A stretch of 9,428 bases of DNA from Betaproteobacteria bacterium (GTDB lineage: Bacteria; Pseudomonadota; Gammaproteobacteria; Burkholderiales; SG8-39), in contig VBCP01000579.1 in assembly GCA_005888925.1 (NCBI GenBank), forward strand, positions 1 through 9,428, given 5' to 3'. Each line of letters starts with the position of its first letter. The stretch's first letter is position 1. The notes under the pieces are model-generated. The model did no database searches and was not told the origin of the DNA. It worked only from the letters and a program-made list of their open reading frames with translations. The position numbers and the translations under genes were made by a program. This document shows positions 1-7,395 of the stretch, one piece after another.

Positions 1-613
1 CCATCGAGGTGGCGAAGCAGATCGCGCCGGCGGAGATCAGGGCGGGCTGCAAGCCCGGGATCAGCACATCGATCACCACCCGCCAAGGGGAGGCGCCGAG
101 CGAGCGCGCGGCTTCCTCCAGCTTGGGATCCAGTTTCTCGGCGGCGGCCATGACCGTCAGGATCACGCGCGGGATGGAGAAGTAGAGGTAGCCGAGAAAG
201 AGCCCGGCCATCGAATAGGCGAACACCAGGTTCTCGCCGGTTAGCCATTGCGCGACCTGGCCGATGAGTCCCTGCCGGCCCGCGAGCAAGATGACCATGA
301 AGCCCACCACCACGCCGGGAAAGGCGAGCGGGAAGGTGAGCATCGCGGTGAGAAAGGTGCGGCCCGGAAAACGGTTGCGCGAGAGGAACAGGCCGGCGAT
401 GCCCGAGATCACGAGCGTGGCTACGGTGACTGCACCGGAGAGCACCAGCGTCGAGACGAGGCTGCGGAAATACCGCGGATGCGTCAGCACCGCCGCATAA
501 GTGGCGATGCCATCAGGCCCGCTCGCCCCGACGACGGTGAGCCGTGCGATCGGCAGCAGCCAGAACGCGGCAAAGACCGCGGCCGCGGGCGCGAGCAGCC
601 AGTAGTGCTTCAA
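1..613 (-). CDS. ABC transporter permease, binding-protein-dependent type (3' part beyond left edge)
   Basis: Inner-membrane channel subunit of an ABC importer, paired with the binding protein encoded just upstream. The visible 204 residues begin MKHYWLLAPA and contain hydrophobic segments at about 5-22, 52-77, 88-111 and 131-157. The classic EAA loop, which docks the ATPase, is at about 167-192: EEAARSLGASPWRVV followed by LIPGLQPAL. This arrangement is typical of the PotB/ThiP/Fe3+-type permeases (MetI-like fold). The reading frame runs off the window, so the C-terminus, and probably an ATPase gene, are not seen. The start is taken as TTG at 613-611: the binding-protein gene stops at 617 in the same frame, leaving only AGG between stop and start. 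No ATG lies nearby, and the ribosome binding site is poor (AGAGG touches the start; GAAG lies further up), so translation is probably coupled to the upstream gene. The substrate cannot be told from the sequence. Confidence 0.9.
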   Translation of the reverse strand, partial: MKHYWLLAPAAAVFAAFWLLPIARLTVVGASGPDGIATYAAVLTHPRYFRSLVSTLVLSGAVTVATLVISGIAGLFLSRNRFPGRTFLTAMLTFPLAFPGVVVGFMVILLAGRQGLIGQVAQWLTGENLVFAYSMAGLFLGYLYFSIPRVILTVMAAAEKLDPKLEEAARSLGASPWRVVIDVLIPGLQPALISAGAICFATSM

Positions 614-616
614 CCT

Positions 617-1594
617 CTACTGCACTTCTTTGAGGTAGCGCTCCGTGAAGGCCTTCTGCGCTTCGGCCATCTTGCTGTAGTCGACGGGCTTGGCGCGCGC
701 GTACTCCGAGGCGGGAAGGAATTTCGACTGCGCTTCCTTCGACATCGCCTTCTCGCGCACCGGGCGCAGGTAGGCGTTCGCCCAGATCGCCTGGCCTTCG
801 TCCGACATCAGGTGATCGAGCACTTTCTTGGCGTTTTCCGGATTCGGGCCCTTGGCCACCAGGCCCATCACGTAGGGCACGATAACCGTGCCTTCGGCGG
901 GAATGACGAACGCGATGTTGGCCTTGTCCTTGTACTTGCCGCGATAGGCGTTGAAGTCGTAATCGAACAGGATCGGGATCTCGCCCGAGAGCACGCGCGC
1001 GTAGGAAGTTTGCTTGGGCACGATCGGCTGGTTCTTCTGCAGCTCGGCGAAATACTTGATGGCACGGTCGAAGTTCGTGAGGTCGCCGCCCATCGCCTGG
1101 TTCACCGCGACCGCGCCGACATAGCCGACGAAGGCGCTGGCCGGATCGAGGTAACCAACCAGCCCACGGTATTGAGGATTGAGCAGATCCTTCCAGCCCT
1201 TCGGCACCGGCTTGCCCTTGAGCGCGTCGACATTGACCATCAGCCCGAGCGTGCCCGAGTGAATCGTGAACCACGCGCCCTCGGCATCCTTCAGGCCGGC
1301 GGGGATATCGTTCCAGTGCGCCGGCTTGTAATTCGCGACCACGCCTTCCTTCTTCGCCTGGATGCCGAAGGTCACGCCGAGGTAGGTGACGTCGGCGACC
1401 GGGCTCGCTTTCTCCGCCACGAGCTGCGCCAGCGCCTGGCCGGAATTCTTGTTGTCCGGCGGCACGGTGATGCCGGTCTTCGCTTTGATGGACTTGAGCT
1501 GGCTCGCCCAGTCGGCCCACTCGGGCGGGCAGTTGTAGCAGATCGCGGTCTGCGCGACCGCGGCATTGGCGACGACGAGCGCGGCCGCAGTCAT
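617..1594 (-). CDS. ABC transporter periplasmic substrate-binding protein
   Basis: Periplasmic ligand-binding protein of 325 residues, the partner of the permease that follows three bases later. The sequence fits the class of extracellular solute-binding proteins used for iron, polyamines, thiamine or phosphonates (AfuA/PotD-like). Family-like features are TLGLMVNVDALKG (115-127), GWKDLLNPQYRGLVGYLDP (133-151), the hinge-region stretch SGEIPILFDYDFNAY (203-217) and HLMSDEGQAIWANAYLRPVR (261-280). The start chosen is ATG 1594, preceded by GGGAGGAG about 13 bases upstream. An in-frame GTG at 1621 would place that ribosome binding site inside the gene. From ATG the signal peptide is short and has no positive residue (MTAAALVVANAAVA, cut before Q15), which is unusual; the GTG start would add RRHH. 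The mature N-terminus carries a CxxC pair (C19, C22). I cannot assign the substrate. Confidence 0.9.
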   Translation of the reverse strand: MTAAALVVANAAVAQTAICYNCPPEWADWASQLKSIKAKTGITVPPDNKNSGQALAQLVAEKASPVADVTYLGVTFGIQAKKEGVVANYKPAHWNDIPAGLKDAEGAWFTIHSGTLGLMVNVDALKGKPVPKGWKDLLNPQYRGLVGYLDPASAFVGYVGAVAVNQAMGGDLTNFDRAIKYFAELQKNQPIVPKQTSYARVLSGEIPILFDYDFNAYRGKYKDKANIAFVIPAEGTVIVPYVMGLVAKGPNPENAKKVLDHLMSDEGQAIWANAYLRPVREKAMSKEAQSKFLPASEYARAKPVDYSKMAEAQKAFTERYLKEVQ

Positions 1595-1643
1595 ACCTGC
1601 GTGGTGTCTCCTCCCTGACACCGGAGTTTAATCTACCGAAATT

Positions 1644-1742
1644 AATTCGGGGCCAGAGTCGTAATCATTCTCGGCTCGAAGACCGCGGCTTGGCCTGTTC
1701 GAGCAGCGCGTTGGAAAATAATTACGACCCTGACCCCGAATT
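1644..1742. repeat. 99-bp inverted-repeat element (REPIN/MITE-like)
   Basis: The two 26-base ends, 1644-1669 and 1717-1742, are inverted copies matching at 23 of 26 positions. The left arm begins AATTCGGGGCCAGAGTCG and the right arm, read on the minus strand, begins AATTCGGGGTCAGGGTCG. Nested inside is a perfect 7-base inverted repeat, GCTCGAA (1674-1680) and TTCGAGC (1698-1704), so the element can fold into a long two-part hairpin on either strand. No coding sequence is present and I see no clear target-site duplication. Motifs with GGGGTCAG next to AATT are, from memory, widespread in betaproteobacterial intergenic DNA, sometimes near REP-associated tyrosine transposases. The right end overlaps the stop codon of the 45-residue ORF by one base, so the element could also act as its transcription terminator. 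Confidence 0.75.
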
Positions 1743-1879
1743 CAGTCGCTCATGACGTTCGGGAAGGCCATGCCGAAGGTGAGGATGCAGATCGCGAGCT
1801 TGAGGATGAAAAGCACCTTCTGCTTGGGCTTCATCTGCTTGTACGGGGTGCCTTCGGGTTTGCGGTTCGGGTCTTCCAT
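1742..1879 (-). CDS. Small single-pass membrane protein, 45 residues, function unknown
   Basis: The ORF starts at ATG 1879 behind a clear AGGAGA ribosome binding site with about four bases of spacing, and ends with TGA at 1744-1742. The N-terminal 22 residues are polar and rich in lysine and proline (RKPEG, YKQMKPKQK). One hydrophobic segment follows at about 22-39 (VLFILKLAICILTFGMAF), then a short tail PNVMSD. By the positive-inside rule the lysine-rich N-terminus should face the cytoplasm. The strong ribosome binding site and coherent protein make it a real gene. It resembles small hypothetical membrane proteins I associate with Burkholderiales, but I cannot name a family. It is transcribed divergently from the lipoprotein at 1964, and its stop codon abuts the inverted-repeat element. 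Confidence 0.72.
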   Translation of the reverse strand: MEDPNRKPEGTPYKQMKPKQKVLFILKLAICILTFGMAFPNVMSD

Positions 1880-1963
1880 GGGGTCTCCTGTGCGTCCACT
1901 GTAGGCCTCGCAAGGCAGAGATGACCTGCATGGAACTTGCTTCAAGCTGTCGCAGGAGGCTCT
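1880..1963. promoter_or_regulatory. Divergent intergenic region between two small genes
   Basis: These 84 bases separate the starts of two divergent genes and so should hold both promoters. The visible parts are the AGGAGA site for the minus-strand gene (about 1884-1889) and the GGAGG site for the plus-strand gene (1955-1959). Two small potential stems are also present: GCCT-CGCA-AGGC and CTTG-CTT-CAAG. I see no convincing -35/-10 pair in either direction, so promoter positions are not assigned. Confidence 0.4.
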
Positions 1964-2212
1964 ATGTACCGTGCTATTGCAGCGTGTTTGCTTCTCTCCG
2001 GGTGTGCGGCCATGTCCGAGAGCGAATGCCGCACCGGCGACTGGTATGCGCTCGGCGAGCGCGACGCGCTGTCCGGCAGCCGGCCGCAGCTCGAGCGCTA
2101 CGCCGATCAGTGCGGTCGCTACCAGCTGCGGCCGTCCGAGCAGGACTACCTGGCCGGCTGGGCGATCGGCTACTCGGAATGGAACAACCGGGTTTCCCGC
2201 AGCCGCATGTAG
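1964..2212 (+). CDS. DUF2799-like small outer-membrane lipoprotein
   Basis: The gene encodes 82 residues, starting at ATG 1964 with an excellent GGAGG ribosome binding site four bases upstream. In-frame upstream starts lack one. The N-terminus is a short lipoprotein signal, MYRAIAACLLLSGC, with lipobox LSGC and lipidated cysteine C14; alanine at the next position suggests export to the outer membrane. The mature part has the pattern I associate with DUF2799: EC..GDWYALGERDAL (21-36), a conserved-looking Cys (C50), and an aromatic-glycine box YLAGWAIGYSEW (62-73). It is shorter than many family members, which usually have a longer C-terminal region. The function of this family is unknown. It is the only plus-strand gene in the window, and its stop codon touches the stop codon of the convergent amidohydrolase gene with no base between. 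Confidence 0.85.
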   Translation: MYRAIAACLLLSGCAAMSESECRTGDWYALGERDALSGSRPQLERYADQCGRYQLRPSEQDYLAGWAIGYSEWNNRVSRSRM

Positions 2213-3721
2213 TCAGTTGAACTGCGGCGTGCGGTTGAGGTAGTGCTTGCGCATCTCGGGGCGGAAGCGCTCCATCATCTCGCGGTTCAGCTCGAGCGGC
2301 GGCTTCGCGTCCGCCGGCAGGAAAGAGAAATACGGCGTGTCGCGCGTGTCCTCGCGAAACTGCTCCTTCGCTTTCGCGACGAGCGCGGGTGAGGTGAGGA
2401 GGTCGAGCAGGCTCGCCGCGAGCACCTTCGCGCCCGCGACCTCGCCCTTGTGCGCGATGCTGCTCGTCGGCGTGACCGCCGCCTGCCAGTTGTGGTAATT
2501 CACCCCCGGCACGCTCGCCGGGAAATTCAGGTTGCCGGTCGGCAGGTTCCAGGTGACGTCGCCGCTGTCGTTCGACGCGAATGCCTGGGGACGCGCGCCG
2601 AATTTCACCGGCGACGCATTGAGGCCGACGGCCTTCAGGCCGAGCGCGCTCTGGAAGTCCTTCGCGAACTTCTCCTCCTCCGCGCTCCACTTGGGATTGC
2701 CGACGAGGTCGATGTTCTTCTGGATCGCCTCGGCGAGGACGCGGTTGCCGAGCTGCGGCCAGGCGGAGGCCACCACCTCCATCTCCATGGTGGTGCCGGT
2801 CATCAGCGCGGCGCCGCGCGCGATGTCCACCAGCTTGTCGAAGTTCTCCTTCGCCCAGGGCGCGTTCGCGTCGCGCACGAACCACCAGATCTGGCCGAGG
2901 TCGGGAATGATATTGGGCTGGATGCCGCCGATCGTGATCGTGCGGTGCGCGCGCTGGCTCGGCCGCAGGTGCTCGCGCAGCTTGTCGAAGCCCATGTCCA
3001 TCAGCTCGACCGCATCGACCGCGTCGCGGCCTTCCCACGGATTGACCGCGCCGTGCGCCGTCTTGCCGTGGAAGGTGAACTTGGCGCTGATCGCGGCGTA
3101 GTTCTGCAGCCCGTGGCCGGTGCTGAAGTTGTCGCCGATGTGGATGATCAGCGCCGCATCGGCGTCCTTGAACAATCCCGCGCGCACCAGAAACGGCCGG
3201 CTCACGAGCTGCTCCTCGGCCGGGCCGAAGGAGATCGCCACGGTGCCGGGCAGCTTGTAGAGTTCCATCACCCGCTTCACCGCGTACGCGGCAGCGACCG
3301 CCACCGCGCCGTGCGTGTTGTGGCCTTCCATGTGCCCGGGCGCGCCCTTGACCAGCGGCTTCCTCTCGATGCTGCCGGGCGTCTGCGAGCCTTCGGGCAG
3401 CGCGTCGATCTCGGTGACGATGACGATCAGCGGCTTGCCGCTGCCCCACTGTGCCCACAGATGAGTCGGAAAACCCGCGCCGCCCATCTCGACCTTGAAG
3501 CCGACGGCCTCGAGCGTCTCCTGCAGGAACTTGGTGCTCTCGAGCTCCTGCATGCCGAGCTCGGCGTGGTAATAGAGCACGTCGCCGACCGTCGCGATCT
3601 GGTCGGCGTTGCGCTCGATGATGTCGAAGGCGATCTGCTTGCGCTCGTCGACTTGCGCCTCGCTGACAATCGAGCAGAGCAGACCGAGCGCCGCAAGCCC
3701 GGCGGAAAGAATGCGGTTCAT
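2213..3721 (-). CDS. Exported M20-family amidohydrolase (AbgB/IAA-aspartate hydrolase-like)
   Basis: Predicted metal-dependent hydrolase of amide bonds in N-acyl or aminobenzoyl amino acids, 502 residues. Start ATG 3721 follows GGGAGGAAG with three bases of spacing. A Sec signal peptide is likely (residues 1-22, cut near SEA-Q), so the enzyme should act in the periplasm, whereas E. coli AbgB is cytoplasmic. Family signatures in order: HAELGMQE (52-59), EIDALPEG (104-111), EGHNTHG (132-138), GPAEE with the presumed catalytic Glu (166-170), IHIGD (193-197), dimerisation-domain motif FHGKTAHGA (217-225), GGIQPNIIPD (265-274), SNDSGDVTWNLP (383-394, the counterpart of the SxDxGDVSWxxP box of AbgB) and IAHKG (422-426). 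The position usually held by a metal-binding Cys before GH is E132. Residues after about 445 form a tail beyond the usual domain. No partner subunit or AbgT-like transporter is in the window, and the substrate is not established. Confidence 0.9.
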   Translation of the reverse strand: MNRILSAGLAALGLLCSIVSEAQVDERKQIAFDIIERNADQIATVGDVLYYHAELGMQELESTKFLQETLEAVGFKVEMGGAGFPTHLWAQWGSGKPLIVIVTEIDALPEGSQTPGSIERKPLVKGAPGHMEGHNTHGAVAVAAAYAVKRVMELYKLPGTVAISFGPAEEQLVSRPFLVRAGLFKDADAALIIHIGDNFSTGHGLQNYAAISAKFTFHGKTAHGAVNPWEGRDAVDAVELMDMGFDKLREHLRPSQRAHRTITIGGIQPNIIPDLGQIWWFVRDANAPWAKENFDKLVDIARGAALMTGTTMEMEVVASAWPQLGNRVLAEAIQKNIDLVGNPKWSAEEEKFAKDFQSALGLKAVGLNASPVKFGARPQAFASNDSGDVTWNLPTGNLNFPASVPGVNYHNWQAAVTPTSSIAHKGEVAGAKVLAASLLDLLTSPALVAKAKEQFREDTRDTPYFSFLPADAKPPLELNREMMERFRPEMRKHYLNRTPQFN

Positions 3722-3766
3722 GGTCTTCCTCCCGTTCATTCGAAAAGGCCGTTGCCGAATTTACAG

Positions 3767-3811
3767 GGCGAGCGCCTGCGAGTCTGTTGAATACAGCCGC
3801 AGGCGAGCGCC
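3767..3811 (-). terminator. Compound hairpin in the soxD-amidohydrolase gap, possible terminator
   Basis: A perfect 8-base inverted repeat, CGCCTGCG (3773-3780) and CGCAGGCG (3798-3805), encloses a second stem, CTGT-TGAAT-ACAG. The 10-base direct repeat GGCGAGCGCC occurs at 3767-3776 and 3802-3811, overlapping the outer stem. The hairpin lies 3' of the cytochrome gene and about 50 bases before the amidohydrolase start. There is no run of T after it on the minus strand, so a simple intrinsic terminator is unlikely. It may attenuate or protect the transcript. The rest of the 132-base gap (3722-3853) holds the amidohydrolase ribosome binding site and no promoter I can defend. Confidence 0.35.
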
Positions 3812-3853
3812 ACACCCCGCGGTGCTCGAGTTTGCGGCAGCCGAACCTGGCCG

Positions 3854-4381
3854 CTACAAGTCGCGGACGCCCGGCGTCTGCTCCGGGAAGCGCGGGATGA
3901 AGCCGTCGCGGTTCGGCATGCGCACCTTGGGCAGCGTCTGCGCGTTCATCACGTCTTTCTCGCCGATCAGCTTGTTCTGCGCGAGGATGTAGGCGGTGAG
4001 CGCGTAGACCTCGTCGTCGGTGAGCGAGCGCGGCTGCTGCCAGGGCATCGAGCGGCGGATGAAGTCGAAGATCGTCGTCGAGTAGGGCCAGAAGTTGGCG
4101 ATCGTCTTGGTCGCGTCGATGCTCTTGATCGGCGGCGCGCCGACGAGCGCTGCGTTCGTGCCCCCCTTGGCGCCCTCGCCGTGGCAGTGCATGCACTTCT
4201 GCGCGTAGATCGCCGCGCCCTGCGCTGAGGTGCCGCCGCCTTTCGGCAGTCCCGTGCCGTCGGGCAGGATGTGGATGTCCCACGCCGCGAGATCGCCGTG
4301 CGTGACGGGCGTGCCGAGGTTGGGACCCGCCGCCAGGGCGGGGCCGGCGATCAACATCAGCAGGACGCTACGCGTAAACAT
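3854..4381 (-). CDS. soxD: Monoheme c-type cytochrome, SoxD N-terminal-domain type
   Basis: Periplasmic cytochrome c of 175 residues, the likely electron acceptor of the SoxC-like dehydrogenase. Start ATG 4381 has GGGAGGAG upstream, located inside the last codons of soxC. A Sec signal peptide covers residues 1-18 (cut near ALA-A). The single heme site is CMHCH (63-67). The sequence follows SoxD closely in pattern: AAWDIHILPDGTGLPKG (32-48), FWPYSTTIFDFIRRSMPW (97-114), SLTDDEVYALTAYILAQN (119-136) and MPNRDGF (155-161). M112 or M155 could be the axial heme ligand. Paracoccus-type SoxD is about twice as long and has a second heme domain; here the protein ends soon after MPNRDGF. The gene overlaps soxC by 14 bases, so the two are translationally coupled. 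It could alternatively be the cytochrome subunit of a SorAB-like sulfite dehydrogenase. Confidence 0.88.
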   Translation of the reverse strand: MFTRSVLLMLIAGPALAAGPNLGTPVTHGDLAAWDIHILPDGTGLPKGGGTSAQGAAIYAQKCMHCHGEGAKGGTNAALVGAPPIKSIDATKTIANFWPYSTTIFDFIRRSMPWQQPRSLTDDEVYALTAYILAQNKLIGEKDVMNAQTLPKVRMPNRDGFIPRFPEQTPGVRDL

Positions 4382-5645
4382 GGCGGACTCCTCCCGTTGC
4401 ATCGACGCTCCAGCTGGTGATGCCGTTGTAGTGCTGGCTCGGAAACACGGTCACCGGCGGCACGCGCGAAGCCTGGCCGCGCACCGCGATGATTTCGGCG
4501 CGCGTCGGCTGCACGTTGCCCTGATCGTCCCGGGCGCGGCTCTGCAGCACTGCCGGGCCGCCATTCCACTGCCACGGGATGCGAAAGCGCGTGAACGACT
4601 TGCTCATCACCGGCTCCTGCAGCGCCGCCTGCGCCCAGGTCTGCCCGCCGTCGGCGGAGACCATCACATTCGCGATGCGACCGTTGCCGGAGTAGGCGAT
4701 GCCGGAGATCTCGTAGAAGCCCGGGCCTTTCATCTCCATCCCGACCGAAGGCCGCGTGATGAACGACTTCACTTCCTGGATGAAGTAGAAGCGATAGGCC
4801 TTGCCGCTCGGCAGGATCGGCGCGTAGGTGCGCGCCTCGTAGTAGGTCATCGCCGGCGATTCGGTGAGCTGCAGGCGCCGCAGCCACTTCACGTTCATGT
4901 TGCCTTCCCAGCCGGGCAGGAGAAGCCGCATCGGGTAGCCCTGGCCGGGCATCACGCGCTCGCCGTTCTGGTAGAGCGCGACCATCGCATCGTCGAGGAT
5001 CTTCGTGAGCGGCACGCTGCGGCTGAGGTGCGGCGAGTCGGCGCCTTCGGCGATCACCCATTTCGCCTTCGGATCGACGCCGCTTTCCTCGAGCAGCGTC
5101 GAGAGCGGCACGCCGGTCCATTCCGCGCAGGAGGCGAGTCCGTGCAGCGCCTGCACGTTCGCCTGGATCGGCTCGGGCGAGAACATCGGCGCGCTGTTGC
5201 CACCGCACTCGACGAAGGTGAAGCGCGACACCATGGGATAGCGCGCGAGCGCGTCGGCTGTGAAGACCAGCGGCCGCTTCACCAGCCCGTGGATCGCCAG
5301 CCGATGCTGCGCGGGATCGATCTCGGCGTTTCCGCCGTGCGAGATAGTGAAGTGCAGGCCGTTCGGCGTCGCCGTGCCCCGCAGCAGGTGATGCGGCGTG
5401 CGTGCGTGCTGCGTGCGCGGCTCGCCCTTCGGATTGCTGAGTGTGCGCACAACGGCCTTCTCGTATGCGGAGGGCCCGCCGTAGGGCGGCACCAGCGACC
5501 CGGGCTCCTTGCCCCAGGGCTGCTCGACGAGCGTCTCCGCTTTCGCCGAATACCCCGTCATCGCGGCTGCCAGCGCCGCACCGCCGCGCAGGAACGCGCG
5601 GCGATCGAGAAGACCGTTACCTGCGACCGGAATGAACTTTTCCAT
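4368..5645 (-). CDS. soxC: Molybdopterin sulfite/sulfane dehydrogenase, SoxC-like, Tat-exported
   Basis: Periplasmic molybdenum enzyme of the sulfite oxidase family, 425 residues. Start ATG 5645 follows a strong GGGGGGAGG site. A Tat signal carries DRRAFLRG (14-21), a hydrophobic stretch and a likely cut after AKA (36). The Mo-ligand Cys lies in RFTFVECGGNSAP (141-153, C147). Other family boxes are WTGVPLSTLLEESGV (176-190), GYPMRLLLPGWEGNMNVKWLRR (236-257) and the C-terminal dimerisation domain with SADGGQTWAQA (330-340). The end HYNGITSW...GGVRHVYA is typical of SoxC. With SoxD, SoxC oxidises the sulfane sulfur of cysteine-bound intermediates on SoxYZ; related SorA oxidises free sulfite. 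The immediately following SoxD-type cytochrome favours SoxCD, but no soxYZ, soxXA or soxB is visible, so a role as a stand-alone sulfite dehydrogenase stays open. Confidence 0.92.
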   Translation of the reverse strand: MEKFIPVAGNGLLDRRAFLRGGAALAAAMTGYSAKAETLVEQPWGKEPGSLVPPYGGPSAYEKAVVRTLSNPKGEPRTQHARTPHHLLRGTATPNGLHFTISHGGNAEIDPAQHRLAIHGLVKRPLVFTADALARYPMVSRFTFVECGGNSAPMFSPEPIQANVQALHGLASCAEWTGVPLSTLLEESGVDPKAKWVIAEGADSPHLSRSVPLTKILDDAMVALYQNGERVMPGQGYPMRLLLPGWEGNMNVKWLRRLQLTESPAMTYYEARTYAPILPSGKAYRFYFIQEVKSFITRPSVGMEMKGPGFYEISGIAYSGNGRIANVMVSADGGQTWAQAALQEPVMSKSFTRFRIPWQWNGGPAVLQSRARDDQGNVQPTRAEIIAVRGQASRVPPVTVFPSQHYNGITSWSVDATGGVRHVYA

Positions 5646-5674
5646 GCTGCCTCCCCCCAGAAGGTGCAGGGAAA

Positions 5675-5702
5675 ACTATACGCCGGGAAATCGGTGCCTG
5701 AC
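5675..5702 (-). promoter_or_regulatory. Weak candidate promoter for soxCD
   Basis: On the minus strand TATAGT (5680-5675) is a fair -10 box, and GTCAGG (5702-5697), 16 bases upstream, is a poor -35 box. The latter lies in the loop of the palindrome at 5687-5711. A transcript from here would start about 20-25 bases before the soxC start codon. The match is weak, and soxCD could instead be read through from the carboxypeptidase gene. Confidence 0.25.
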
Positions 5703-5710
5703 CCCGATTT

Positions 5711-5711
<1 letters not shown>
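5687..5711. repeat. Short palindromic element after the M14 gene
   Basis: A perfect 8-base inverted repeat, GAAATCGG (5687-5694) and CCGATTTC (5704-5711), has a 9-base loop TGCCTGACC. On the minus strand it begins at the last base of the TAG stop codon of the carboxypeptidase gene. The minus-strand core ATCGGGGTCAGG is closely related to the ATTCGGGGTCAGG core of the right arm of the 1644-1742 element, so both probably belong to one repeat family. It may serve as a terminator or transcript-stabilising hairpin, though no T-run follows. Confidence 0.6.
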
Positions 5712-7384
<1,673 letters not shown>

Positions 7385-7395
7385 GGCGGCGGAGT

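Noticed and set aside
248..1618. 456-residue plus-strand open frame opposite the ABC transporter genes
   Set aside because: Arginine-, histidine- and glutamate-rich low-complexity translation, antisense to a clear binding protein. Typical antisense shadow in GC-rich DNA.
1636..1650. Near-palindrome CCGAAATTAATTCGG as an operator or target-site duplication
   Set aside because: It partly overlaps the left arm of the repeat element, and no matching copy flanks the right arm, so neither role can be supported.
2450..3790. 446-residue plus-strand open frame opposite the amidohydrolase
   Set aside because: Antisense shadow: biased composition, no ribosome binding site, no family features.
1974..4283. 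769-residue minus-strand open frame spanning the lipoprotein, amidohydrolase and cytochrome regions
   Set aside because: It covers three well-supported genes in a different frame or strand and has a repetitive Arg/Ala-rich composition. Long only because of high GC content.
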